This document shows positions 1 through 9,462 of a DNA stretch of 64,000 nucleotides, in pieces. The DNA is from Motacilla alba alba (lineage: Eukaryota > Chordata > Aves > Passeriformes > Motacillidae). The position numbers and the translations under genes were made by a program. The notes below the pieces were generated by a model. That model searched no databases. It was given only the letters and a program-made list of their open reading frames with translations, and had not been told where the DNA came from. Location of the stretch: assembly GCF_015832195.1 (NCBI RefSeq), contig NC_052020.1:62352886-62416885 (forward strand). The letters run 5' to 3'. Every line of letters begins with the position of its first letter. The stretch's first letter is position 1.

Positions 1-873
1 TGTTTAATATAGAGTATTTTATATGTTTATAGAAATAAATATAAATATAGATTACAAATATAAAAAACCCATACAAAATATAAATATAGAAATGTTATAC
101 AAATACATGCAGACTTATATAAAAATATTCAGAAATATAAAATAATATAAATGGATACAATGCATAATACAAGTAATATTTTATATATCCTATTATAGTC
201 TATTATTGGAATATATATAAAATATATATTTTGCACATCAGTACATTATCATATAATATATAACAAATTAGAAATAAATATATCAAAGTATTTTCAAATG
301 GTTTATATAAAGAGGGGGTTATGTTTCTTCTTGGCAATAGACAGGGTTTTTGCTTAAGAGATTATAAATACAAATAATATAAAGGTAGAACTCTAAGTAT
401 AGAAATTTATAATAAACACATAAAGATTTATGTAAAAATTAAATATATAAGAAAAAAAGTTGTAGCAGTAGTTGTGATATATAGTATAATCATTTATCTA
501 TATTATTAGATTATGATATACATTATATATAATTAAAAGAATAGTACATCAATAGAGACTCTAAATAGATATGTGAATATACCTATGCAAAGTATTAATA
601 TAAAAATATTTCAATATAGTTTAAAAGAATGCTTTTTCTGGTCTTTATTTGGTTAGAGATGGGGTTATTATTTTTAAAAGTATTTTTAAAATATAAATAG
701 AAATATAGAAATATACAATCAATAAAAATAGATATTTTTAAAACTACAAAATATAAATATATGTAAGTAATAGGAATAGATGTAATATAGAATATGAATT
801 ATATAACACCTCAGTGTCTGCTATAAATATGCGTTTGAATCTAAATAGGAAAAAGATAAATTTTAAATATATT
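1..873. repeat. AT-rich satellite block preceding island A copy 1
   Basis: Very AT-rich DNA made of short phrases such as ATATAAATATAGAAATAT. The box seen beside every CpG island here recurs in degenerate form near 330 (GACAGGGTTTTTG), 647 (TTTGGTTAGAGATGGGG) and 917 (GGGTTCGAGGCAG), a spacing of about 260-320 bp. A second landmark, TGTAATATAGAAT, lies at about 781, upstream of the last box. I see no gene in it. Recognition as a satellite rests on matching monomers elsewhere in the window. Confidence 0.7.
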
Positions 874-944
874 TTACTTTGGTTTTAAAAAAAGGGAGCT
901 TTTTTGGTTGTTGTTGGGTTCGAGGCAGTTTTTCTGGCGTTTAT

Positions 945-1192
945 TCTGGAGGGTTTTTTTGCCGGGGGCGGCTCCCGTTGCGGTGGCAGCTGCCGGTTTT
1001 TGCCGCCTTCCCCGGCGGCAGCGCCGCGGCGTGGGGTGGGGCGGGCGGCGGTGCTGCCGCCCTGTGGGCAGAGCGCGGTAGTGCAGGCGAGCGGCGCTCG
1101 GCGGCCGAGCGGCGCTCGGCGGGCACGCCTGTGTGCGGCGGCGGGCGGCAGGGCGGGCGCGGCGTGTCGCGGACGGGCTTGACCTTCTCAAG
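945..1192 (+). promoter_or_regulatory. CpG island A, copy 1 (promoter of gene copy 1)
   Basis: The base composition switches abruptly from AT-rich to GC- and CpG-rich right after the satellite box. The island runs into a CAAGATGGCGGC element whose ATG opens the long coding frame. There is no TATA box. Island B has the same sequence up to this ATG and then diverges. The promoter role is inferred from the CpG density, the TISU/YY1 element and the spliced gene downstream. Confidence 0.7.
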
Positions 1193-1200
1193 ATGGCGGC
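1189..1200 (+). promoter_or_regulatory. TISU / YY1 element containing the start codon, copy 1
   Basis: CAAGATGGCGGC matches the TISU consensus SAASATGGCGGC at every position. TISU elements bind YY1 and direct both transcription and initiation at their own ATG on mRNAs with very short leaders. Here the ATG (1193) opens a frame that stays open through exon 1, so I take it as the probable start. A second in-frame ATG at 1502 (context GCACCATGA) is the alternative. Confidence 0.7.
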
Positions 1201-3101
1201 AGAAAGGGCGGGACACTGCAGCTTGGCCAATGATTGCCGAGCGCGGCCGGAGAGCCGAGTGCAGCCGAGTGCTGCCGAGTGCAGCCGAGTGCAGCCGAGT
1301 GCAGCCGAGTGCAGCCCGAGAGCCGGCGGGAGCCCCGGGTGGCCGCGCGCAGCCGAGTTTCCCCTCAAAGCCGATCGTCCCCGACTTTCGCCGAACCGAG
1401 CCCGCTTCAGCCCAGGAGCCGAAACGAGACCGGTTCAGACCAAAAGCCGAAATGAAACGACTTCACGCCGAGAGCCGACCCAGGTGGGAGCCGCGAGCAC
1501 CATGAGGGGCCGGCCGGCTCCTGCCGGGCAGGGCGCAGTGGCCGGGGCTCTCCCGGCGCGGCGCCGCCCCTGCGCGCCCGAGGAGCCGCCGGAGGAGCCG
1601 CCGGAGGAGCCGCTTTCCTGCCGGGAGCCGCGCTCCGTCCGGCGCCGGGAGCGCGGGGAGCGATTTTGGAAAGGTCTTTGATGTCCTGCTTTTGACGCGG
1701 CTTTTAGGAATTTATTGTATCGTTTTGTTTTGTTTGCAGCTGGTGGATGTGCTGCACTTCTTGAATGTTATGGTTCTCGGCTCAGGTGTTGATGAGTAGG
1801 TTGTTTTGAATTCAGTTTTGTGGTCGGATTTTTTTTTTTTTTTTTTTTTTAATTCCCCTTCCCCCCCCCCCCTTCCCCCCCCGCTAGACGTTTTCTAGGG
1901 TTTACCGTGGGTTTTATGGGTCGTAGCATGAAGTAGAAGTCAGGTTTTGGATTCTGTGGTGGTGCCTTTTGTTAGCTTGAGTATGCAGCGTTTGTTTCGG
2001 TGGGTTCGAGGTAGTGTCGTGCAGTTACTTAGGGGTTTTTAATCTTTATAGTCGCATTCTTGTTTCTTATCTTACAGGGCTTTTATTTCTTTGGATTGTT
2101 TGATCGGAGCATATGTTTGATTGTTACGGATCCTTTGGGAGATAGTGTTTCTGGTTACGTTTCTTTTTTGCCTTCACGTTTCTTACTAGGTGGTATTTTT
2201 ATTTTGGTAGTTTGAGGCCTTTTGGGGTTTATTGTGTTAGGAATATTTTTTTTTGCTTGTTGCTAATTTAAGTTTATGTGTGCTATTTAAAAGCCAGCTC
2301 CACTTGAGCTGTGGGGAACTAGGAGCATATCTGTTCTGATCTTCCTCTCACCTTTCTTCCCACAGCTGTTTCTGTACTCCTGACTTCCCGTCACGCCAGG
2401 GACACGTGGCTTGGAGCACAGCAGCCGGATTCCTCACTTAGCCGTGTCAGCTTGGTGCAGGTTACGAATTACAGGGTGACTTGGAAACCCAGAAACAAAG
2501 GGAAGAAGCTGGTATGTCTCTTAGCAGGGGAAAAAAAAAAAAAACACCAAAAAAACCCCAAAAAACCAAAAAAAAAAAAAACAAACAAACAAAAAAACCA
2601 AAAAAAACAAACAAACAAACAAAAAAAAAACAAAAACCAAACCAAAAAAAACCCCTACATCAGGGCAATAATTCAGGGGACTAACACTTCATCTTTAACT
2701 TTCTTCTGTGCTCAGTCCTCATCGCCGGGAGCCGTGAAAGCCCCCTGAGCTGTAGGTCTCATACAGACCTACCTCGTTTGGTCCAAAAAATCAGTATTTT
2801 ATTACTGTGTGCACACTCAGGGGGAAGATTTTATCCCATATCCCTCAGAGGGACATTAAACCTCCAGTTTCCCTTTTCTTGAACAGTTTGAGAGAGGATA
2901 TTACTTATGTAATTTTTACTGCAGGCATTTGATCTTTTTGAAGACCGTTTGTGCGTGTGCGTGCCCCTAATAGCTGTCCCCTCTCTAACACAGGATGGGG
3001 AAGAAAGGCTGCAGAGCTTCCTGCAACGGGCTGCGAGCGCAAAGAGCGAGGAGGCAGCGGAAGACCGGACTCAGGAATCGGAACGGTTTTCTTGGGTTTA
3101 A
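1193..3101 (+). CDS. Unrecognised three-exon gene, copy 1 (exons 1193-1673, 2366-2511, 2994-3101)
   Basis: I do not recognise this protein. Exon 1 ends AAAG before a GT donor. Exon 2 follows a TTCTTCCCACAG acceptor and ends at CTG before GTATGT. Exon 3 follows CTAACACAG and ends with TAA. The phases fit: the lone G of exon 1 joins CT of exon 2, and exon 2 ends on a whole codon. The predicted product is 244 aa, or 141 aa if it starts at 1502. Order: a decamer-encoded repeat (SRVQPSAAEC twice), an Arg/Pro/Ser-rich stretch, an EEPPEEPPEEP tract, a basic exon-2 tail (WKPRNKGKK), and a 35-residue last exon rich in Glu, Ala and Arg ending in FSWV. There is no signal peptide or membrane segment, and composition suggests low structure. 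Exon 1 here ends in RFWK, against RYWK in copies 3 and 4. GC-rich sequence stays open easily by chance, so coding status is probable rather than shown. Confidence 0.55.
1254..1313 (+). repeat. GCCGAGTGCA decamer VNTR inside exon 1, six units
   Basis: Six tandem 10-bp units, the second ending in T. Three units make 30 bp, which is ten codons (SRVQPSAAEC). The other two complete exon-1 copies carry three and nine units, so the reading frame is unchanged among them. Confidence 0.9.
1674..2365 (+). other. Intron 1 of gene copy 1, with poly-T and poly-C runs
   Basis: This is a 692-bp intron between a GT donor (AAAG|GTCTTT) and a CCCACAG acceptor. It contains a poly-T run at about 1830-1850 followed by a poly-C block at 1861-1881; both vary in length between copies. 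The point where the LTR-like junction cuts the gene in copies 2 and 5 corresponds to about 2128 here (ACGGATCC). No other gene is seen. Confidence 0.6.
2530..2652 (+). repeat. A-rich (AAAAC-type) tract in intron 2, copy 1
   Basis: A simple repeat of A runs broken by C or CC begins about 17 bp after the exon-2 donor. Apparent open frames of Lys and Asn here are artefacts of the tract. Its length differs in each gene copy. Confidence 0.9.
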
Positions 3102-3576
3102 GAAGCTCGAATGGCGCTTCAAGACATTTATATCAGACCTGGTTTAATTTCATTACCCTTTTTTTTTACATCCACAAAAAAACCCCAACCCTCCCCCCCC
3201 CCACCTCCAGGATCCATCGCTGCTGCTGCCGTGCGTGACGAGAAGCCGTCTTCCCTCTGCCCGGAGCAGCTGAGAGATGGAGCAGCACCCCAAAGGACTT
3301 TCTGCTCAGTGATTATAGCTGAGTTTTAGTGGGAATTCTCTGAGCAATCTGGTGGATTGTGCTTGAACGTGGCCGTGAGGGTAGCTGAGCACGGCAGTCC
3401 GGATCTGCGAGCCGCGGTGCCGGAGCTCTTTGAAAGGTCGTGGGGGATGCATTCATTCCATTGAATCCCGGCCCTGTGCTGTGCCCAGGCCCTTTGTACA
3501 AAGAGGGTACGGGGAGAAACCAGAACTGCACGTTGCTTGCGATACGTATGGAGTTTTGAAAGCTTTAGTTCTAGCT

Positions 3577-3582
3577 AATAAA
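3577..3582 (+). terminator. Polyadenylation signal, gene copy 1
   Basis: AATAAA lies about 480 bp after the stop codon. It is followed within 100 bp by a T-rich then GT-rich stretch (GGTGGTGTACGGTGTGTTG), as expected of a downstream element. The same arrangement is found in every gene copy. Confidence 0.7.
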
Positions 3583-4640
3583 AGAAGTTAGTTTGAAAAA
3601 AAGCCAAATAATTTATTTTTTTTTCCTTCAACGTGATACTCTTTGGTGGTGTACGGTGTGTTGTCTTCTTTTTTGGTGTTGTTAACTCTGTGTCATTTGT
3701 TTTTTGAGTGAAGATAACTCTGTGGATGGCTTGGTTTGTATTTGAGGCAGAATTAATTTCAACAGGTTTCTTTAATAGACTTCTGAGATGTATTGCTGGG
3801 ATTTTGGCTTTGTTTATCGTAGGTATAAACACAGAGATTTGGTAGGGGCAGCTCGGCTGCTGGAGTTTTGGGTGTTTAAGTGATTGGATGGCTTTTGTTA
3901 CCTGCAGTTTTTAATTTTTGAAAGGTTTTTTTACGTAGTGGCTTAAGGTGGTTTTTAGAATTAATTGTCTTGCTTCATGTTGTGTGCAGCCGGTGTTGGG
4001 GGGGGGGGGGGGGGGGGGGGTTTAGTTTTCTTTTTGGGGACAGGAGCATTTATATGGTGGGTGTTTATAGGCAGTATATATTTTTTTAAAATTTTAGCAG
4101 TGATATTTTTTGACATTTTAATAGCTTAGAATTTTTTTTATGATTTTCATTAGTTTTTTTTTAAATTTAAAATTATTTCTACAGATTATTGTTCATTACT
4201 TGTGAGTTAGCATAAAGGTAGAGCTTCGGGGGTCTTTTTAGTAATGTTTAGGGTCAGTTGTACAGTCTGGAGTTTAGGGAGCTGGTTTGATTTATTTTGT
4301 ACAGGTTTTTGTTTTTCTTAGCAGTTCTTTCCTTTTGGATGTGTATTGGAGTTTTTTGGGTTTCTGAGGAATTGGTTGAGGAGGAAGTTTATGATGAGGA
4401 AGCACGGAGGTTTTGGGCTAGCTCTAATGGGATTTTTACATTTCTTTATAGATGGGTTTGCTTGAGTTTCTAATCGGGGGAAGCCTTGTGGGATCTCCGC
4501 TCTGTTGGCAACAGGAGCGGGCTCTGTTTTTCTGTGTTGTGCTGGGATGTGAGCGCGTGGCGGTGCCGAGGAGGGTGCAGCATTTTTGTGGTTCTGATGT
4601 GTTAGGTTAGTGAATTTATGGGGTTCGATATCTAGTTTAA
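3583..4640. other. Gene-flanking sequence with a 23-G run (3998-4020)
   Basis: This stretch is T- and G-rich on the plus strand. The G run varies in length between copies and could form a quadruplex. A 113-codon frame on the minus strand (4659 to 4318, beginning MDISFYFKLD) is conserved in most copies, but copy 4 has a one-base G insertion that breaks it, and I see no splice or promoter context. I treat it as non-coding. Confidence 0.5.
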
Positions 4641-5590
4641 AATAGAAAGAAATATCCATTTAAAAAGATCACATTATAAGGGTAAACATAAGAATCGAAA
4701 CAAATCAAACTGTAATATATAGTATGTTCTTGTAACCTGGTATAACATATACAAAACACAGTCTATTCTATATACGCAAAAATATCTAACTATAGATCGT
4801 AAATATAAAAATAATGACATACAGTTTAAAATAAACGGGGCGTTTTTTTGGTTTTTATTAGTTGATAGGCAGGTTTTTTACTCAGTAACAGAAATAGAAA
4901 TAATCTAAAAATAGAAATCCAAAGATCCAAATATATCTATAATGACATCTATAAATATTACCTATGAATTAATAGAAGTAAGAGAGTTATCTAAGAATAG
5001 TATGTACATATATATGTATATATATTTATGTATATATAAAAATATATTAAAAGGTATTTTATATAACATGTATAATCTACATAATAAATAAAAAATATAA
5101 ATGGAAATATGAATATATAATTATGAAAAATGTAATAGCCTAAAAAATTTCCACTATACTACAAGTAATACCTTGAATGTAATACTCTAAAAAATATGGT
5201 TTAAATCAAGGGGGGGGGGGGGGTTGCTTTTTATTTGGTTTGAGGCGGGGTTTTTTATTTTAATTGATTATTTTAATTATTTTATTTTAAATAATACAGA
5301 TCTTGATAGTGTTACACAGTTCTACATAGAGAGACATATAATCACGATTTAAAAAATATTTCCAGAAATATAAAATATAGATAAATAGAAGGGATAGGAA
5401 GAGATGTAATATAGAATACAGATAGCACTACACATCAATAGACATTTTAAATGGAAATGGGAATGTAAATATAAAAATATGGCGTTTTTTCAAACTTAAA
5501 TGCAGTTGAAAAGAAAGGGGTTCTTTTTGGCTTTCATTTGGGTAGAGGCAGGGTTTTGTTTTTGTTTTTTTTTTTCTTTTTCTCCTTTCG
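4641..5590. repeat. AT-rich satellite between gene copy 1 and island B copy 1
   Basis: Three box positions are visible: about 4868 (TTGATAGGCAGGTTTTTT), 5232 (GGTTTGAGGCGGGG) and 5540 (GGGTAGAGGCAGGG), spaced 369 and 302 bp. TGTAATATAGAAT lies at about 5406, and a 15-G run ends at about 5223. Island B begins directly after the last box. Confidence 0.75.
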
Positions 5591-5599
5591 CGTTGTCGG

Positions 5600-5859
5600 G
5601 GGGGCATTGATTCTGGAGGGTTTTTTTGCCGGGGGCGGCTCCCGTTGCGGTGGCAGCTGCCGGTTTTTGCCGCCTTCCCCGGCGGCAGCGCCGCGGCGTG
5701 GGGTGGGGCGGGCGGCGGTGCTGCCACCCTGTGGGCAGAGCGCGGTAGTGCAGGCGAGCGGCGCTCGGCGGCCGAGCGGCGCTCGGCGGGCACGCCTGTG
5801 TGCGGCGGCGGGCGGCAGGGCGGGCGCGGCGTGTCGCGGACGGGCTTGACCTTCTCAAG
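5600..5859 (+). promoter_or_regulatory. CpG island B, copy 1
   Basis: This is nearly identical to island A from the GCCGGGGGCGGC start to the ATG of the TISU element, after which the two differ. It is the apparent promoter of the first 272-bp unit. I found no convincing donor splice site downstream, so any transcript is undefined. Confidence 0.6.
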
Positions 5860-6692
5860 ATGGCGGCAAAAAAGGCGCGCAAATCGGAGGACCGCGGTCC
5901 GTCTACTGGACTGCCGGAACGGAACACCGGCGCCGGCGCGGCGCGAGCGGGATTTTCTGTGGCGCTTCGGGTACCTTGGAGACGGGCTGTGGGCTCAGCG
6001 GCGCCGCGGGCGGGCGTATTTCGGCGGGTTTGTGACAGGCATTGGCGCTAAACGCCTATCTCCCTGCCGAGGTCCCCTCCCCGCCGCCCTGTTGAGTGTG
6101 GCGTGTCGCGGACTGGTTTGACCTTCTCAAGATGGCGGCAAAAAAGGCGCGCAAATCGGAGGACCGCGGTCCGTCTACTGGACTGCCGGAACGGAACACC
6201 GGCGCCGGCGCGGCGCGAGCGGGATTTTCTGTGGCGCTTCGGGTAGCTTGGAGACGGGCTGTGGGCTCAGCGGCGCCGCGGACGGGCGTATTTCGGCGGG
6301 TTGGTGACAGGCATTGGCGCTAAACGCCTATCTCCCTGCCGAGGTCCCCTCCCCGCCGCCCTGTTGAGTGTGGCGTGTCGCGGACTGGTTTGACCTTCTC
6401 AAGATGGCGGCAAAAAAGGCGCGCAAATCGGAGGACCGCGGTCCGTCTACTGGACTGCCCGCACGGAACACCGGCGCCGGCGCGGCGCGAGCGGGATTTT
6501 CTGTGGCGCTTCGGGTACCTTGGAGACGGGCTGTGGGCTCAGCGGCGCCGCGGGCGGGCGTATTTCGGCGGGTTTGTGACAGGCATTGGCGCTAAACGCC
6601 TATCTCCCTGCCGAGGTCCCCTCCCCGCCGCCCTGTTGAGTGTGGCGTGTCGCGGACTGGTTTGACCTTCTCAAGATGGCGGCAAAAAGGGC
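5845..6692 (+). repeat. 272-bp tandem array 1: three full units and one truncated
   Basis: The ATGs at 5860, 6132, 6404 and 6676 are exactly 272 bp apart. Each sits in CAAGATGGCGGC, a perfect TISU/YY1 match. Each full unit has an open frame of 63 codons (MAAKKARKSEDRG to RHWR, then TAA). The truncated last unit gives only MAAKRARKSS. Units differ at a few sites that mostly change amino acids (P/A, E/A, V/L, C/G), which argues against strong protein constraint. All three units here carry the 12-bp palindrome GGACCGCGGTCC. Confidence 0.9.
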
Positions 6693-6704
6693 GCGCAAAT
6701 CCAG

Positions 6705-6948
6705 CTGAGCCGAGTGCAGCCGAGTGCAGCCGAAGAGCCGAGCGTAGCCGGGCGTAGCCGAGAGTAGCCGAATGCAGCCGAAGAGCCGAGCGTAGCCGAC
6801 GGTAGCCGAGTGCAGCCGAAGAGCCGAGTGCAGCCGATAATAGCCGGCTTTAGCCGAAGAGCCGATAATAGCCGACCGTAGCCGAGTGCAGCCGAAGAGC
6901 GGGGCATAGCCGAGTGTTGTCGAGAACAGCCGAGTGTAGCCGAAGAGA
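6705..6948 (+). repeat. GCCGAGTGCA-type decamer array following 272-bp array 1
   Basis: Degenerate decamers (GCCGAGTGCA, GCCGAAGAGC, GCCGAGCGTA, GCCGATAATA) are related to the exon-1 VNTR. The array begins where the last 272-bp unit is cut and ends at a satellite monomer's TAATATAGA box. The open frame on the opposite strand only reflects the repeat. Confidence 0.9.
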
Positions 6949-8640
6949 CCTAATATAGACTACAGACAGCACTACCCATCCATAGACATTTGAAATGGGA
7001 ATGGCAATGTAAAAATAGGGCATGTTCTCAAACTAAAATGCTGTTTAAAAGAAAGGGGTTCTTTTTGGCTTGCATTTGCGTAGAGGCAGGGGTGTTATTT
7101 AAATCATAATAGTAGTGCCGTGCCTCTCCCGTTTCGTCCCCTTTCGTCCTGTCCCGTCTCCCCGCCTCCCAGCCATACCAGTGTAAATAAGCAAAACAGA
7201 GATATAAATATGGAAATGGGAATATAAATTGTAGATATAAAATTCAAATAAAATAAATATAAATAAAGAGAACATGCAGCATAGTTTTGTATTATATCAG
7301 GAAGATATTATAATGTTTTATGTCCATTAGATGTTTATGTAAAATATAGAAATACAGATTATAAACAGCAACGTCAACGATGTAAAAATAGGAATATATT
7401 ATAAATATATAAAGATATATAGAAAAGCATAAAATAGAAATAAATACAAAATAACAGAACTAGATACACTTCATATTACCAATAATACTCTATATATCTT
7501 CTTATATTGTAATATATTATGTGTAATATATAATAGATCGATAACTATAGTATATCCGTATAAGATATATAACAAATTGTAAATTGAATATAAATATGAA
7601 GAATATAATATAAAAATAATTAAGTAGCGATAAAAATGAAGGCTTTGTTTTTGTTTTTTTTTTTTTAATATGGTTTTAGGCAGCTTTTTAATTTTACATG
7701 TATAACAATTATAAAACTTGAAATCTAAGTATAGAAATATAGAACAAATACATATATAAAATCTAAGTTAATATAAGTAATAAAATTAGATATTATAAGT
7801 ATTAAAAATAGATATATTTTTTAGAATATATATAATTATATTTTGCTATATGCTATTTACGTCTGCAAATGGAATACATCACTATAAAATATAAATGTGA
7901 ATAGAAATATGAAAAAATAGAAATATAAAAATAATTATTTTTTTTTAAATAACGGTGGGATTTTTAAAAAAAGTTTGGTTATAGGCAGGGCTTTTACTAT
8001 AAATAATAAAAAAAGAAATACTGATTAAAAATATAAATCCAAATATAGACCTGTATCATAAATATATAAAGATATAGAAAAATATAAAAGGGAGAAAATT
8101 CTAAGTCTTAGAAATTGATAAAATACATAATGTAAATCATACTGTAGCTATAGTATTACATTATGATATATATGTATCTATAAATCAAATATATGAATAT
8201 TAAAGAAATGTAAGTGTGAGTATAATTGTGGAAAATATAAATATAAAACTAAGTATATTTTTAAATAAAGTGGGTTTTTGTTCTTATTTGTTTAGAGGCA
8301 GGGTTTTTTTATAATTTATAATTAATATTAAAAATATGGACAGATTTTGGTTAGAGGCAGGGGTTTCGTTTTAAAGAACATATGTATTTTAGGAATAGAA
8401 ATCTAAATTTAGAAATATATATATATAAATCTAATCTAAATATATTTAAATCTAAATATACAAATGTATAGATATATATACAAAAGTTTAAATATAAATA
8501 AGTATGAGCAATAGGTGTAATATAGAATAGAAATAATTTGTACTTTTATATACACTATAAATGTAAATGTGAATCTGAAAAATGTAAAAAATAGTTAAAT
8601 ATAATTTTAAGGAAAGGGTGTTTTGAGGTTTTATTTGGTT
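6949..8640. repeat. AT-rich satellite between decamer array 1 and island C copy 1
   Basis: Boxes lie at about 7075, 7674, 7978, 8292, 8350 and 8640, mostly 300-bp or 600-bp steps with one short interval. A 70-bp C-rich, T-rich stretch at about 7110-7180 (CCGTTTCGTCCCCTTTCGTC) is the only non-AT insert. No gene is seen. Confidence 0.75.
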
Positions 8641-8689
8641 ACAGGCAGGGTGTTTTTAGTTTTCGTGCGGGTTTTTTTGGGGCATTTAT

Positions 8690-9381
8690 TTTTGATGAGT
8701 TTTCGAAGGGGGTCGCACCTGTTGTTCTTGCCTCCCTTCCCTCCAGGCGAGCGGCAGCCCCCGGCTGCGGCCGGCGGGAGTGCTGCCCCCTGTGGACACA
8801 GCGCGGCACTGCAGCCCCGCCCGAGCCAGCGCCCCGCCCCTCGCAGCTGGGCGCCGGGGGGGCGGGGGAAGGACGGCTGCCGAGGGAGGGGAGGGCGAGG
8901 GGCGGGAGAAGCGAGCGGCGAGCGGGGCGGTGTCTGTAAATAGCGGGGAGGGGCGAAGGTGTTTCAGAAGCGTAAAGAGACGCCGTGGCTGAGGTGAATG
9001 GCGGCGGCGAGGGCGGCCCGGCGGGGCCGGTTTCGGCGGGCGGCAGGGGCGCGGTCGCAGCGGTGCACGGGCCGGGGGCATGCGAGCGGCGTCGGAACAG
9101 GGCTGCACCCCCCCTAGCCCCCGCGCGCGCCCCGCTCCAGACGGTGGAGGCGACCGTGTGCCGGAAAATCCCGGCGGGGCGGCGCCGGTCCGGCGTGCAG
9201 GCGGTGCGAGCCGTGCGGAGTCGAGGGGGGCTTTGCCGGGCCGGCGGGCGGAAGAGGCGGCGCGGGCGCTGCGCTGGTCCCGGCCGGTGCCGGTCGCTCT
9301 GTCCGCTCCCCGCGAGGAGAACGAGCCAACGTCCCGTCACGTTTCAGCAATGCCAAATCACCTCATCTCTTCTTAATCCAG
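8690..9381 (+). promoter_or_regulatory. CpG island C, copy 1, with upstream part of a spliced unit
   Basis: GC-rich DNA unrelated to islands A and B in detail, again starting just after a satellite box (TTGGTTACAGGCAGGG). It contains GTGAATGGCGGCGGCG at about 8994, a YY1-like ATGGCGGC that fails the TISU upstream positions, and a possible donor GAG|GTGAAT at about 8992. The spliced exon at 9382 lies at its 3' edge. The first exon is not defined. Confidence 0.55.
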
Positions 9382-9462
9382 GCAGGCTCTGCGACGACGG
9401 CGTCGGCCTCCGAGCGCAGCCGAAGCGTGCGCCCCGAGGAGCCCGGCATTCTTAGGAGAATG
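9382..9462 (+). CDS. Exon of island-C unit, copy 1 (partial gene)
   Basis: An 81-nt segment between CTTCTTAATCCAG and GTGAGTAG, with good acceptor and donor. In frame 0 it reads 27 codons, including ASASERSRSVRPEEPGIL. The same exon, with the same splice sites, recurs on the minus strand in the 1.7-kb array (best match 49052-49132, reading SASKHGQSVRPEDLGI). I do not recognise the protein. No partner exon is evident downstream, so this forward copy is probably a truncated gene. Confidence 0.5.

Noticed and set aside
1227..1231. CCAAT box (TTGGCCAATGATTG) as a promoter element of island A
   Set aside because: It lies downstream of the TISU ATG. If that start is used, the box is inside exon 1, so a promoter role is unlikely.
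2700..2760. Extra exon between exons 2 and 3 (TCCTCATCGCCGGGAGCC after CTGTGCTCAG)
   Set aside because: An acceptor-like CTGTGCTCAG is present and a GT follows TGTAG, but the segment holds a TGA in the required frame and the direct exon 2 to exon 3 join already fits. It could be an alternative terminal exon.
4318..4659. Minus-strand 113-codon frame (MDISFYFKLD...) repeated beside each gene copy
   Set aside because: Its repetition follows from the module duplication. Copy 4 has a frameshift, there is no promoter or splice context, and I see no domain.
6671..6907. Minus-strand 78-codon frame over the decamer array, repeated in every copy
   Set aside because: It is the reverse reading of a 10-bp repeat, with no independent start or splice signals.
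6703..6948. CRISPR-like array
   Set aside because: The units are contiguous 10-bp repeats without spacers, in a vertebrate context.
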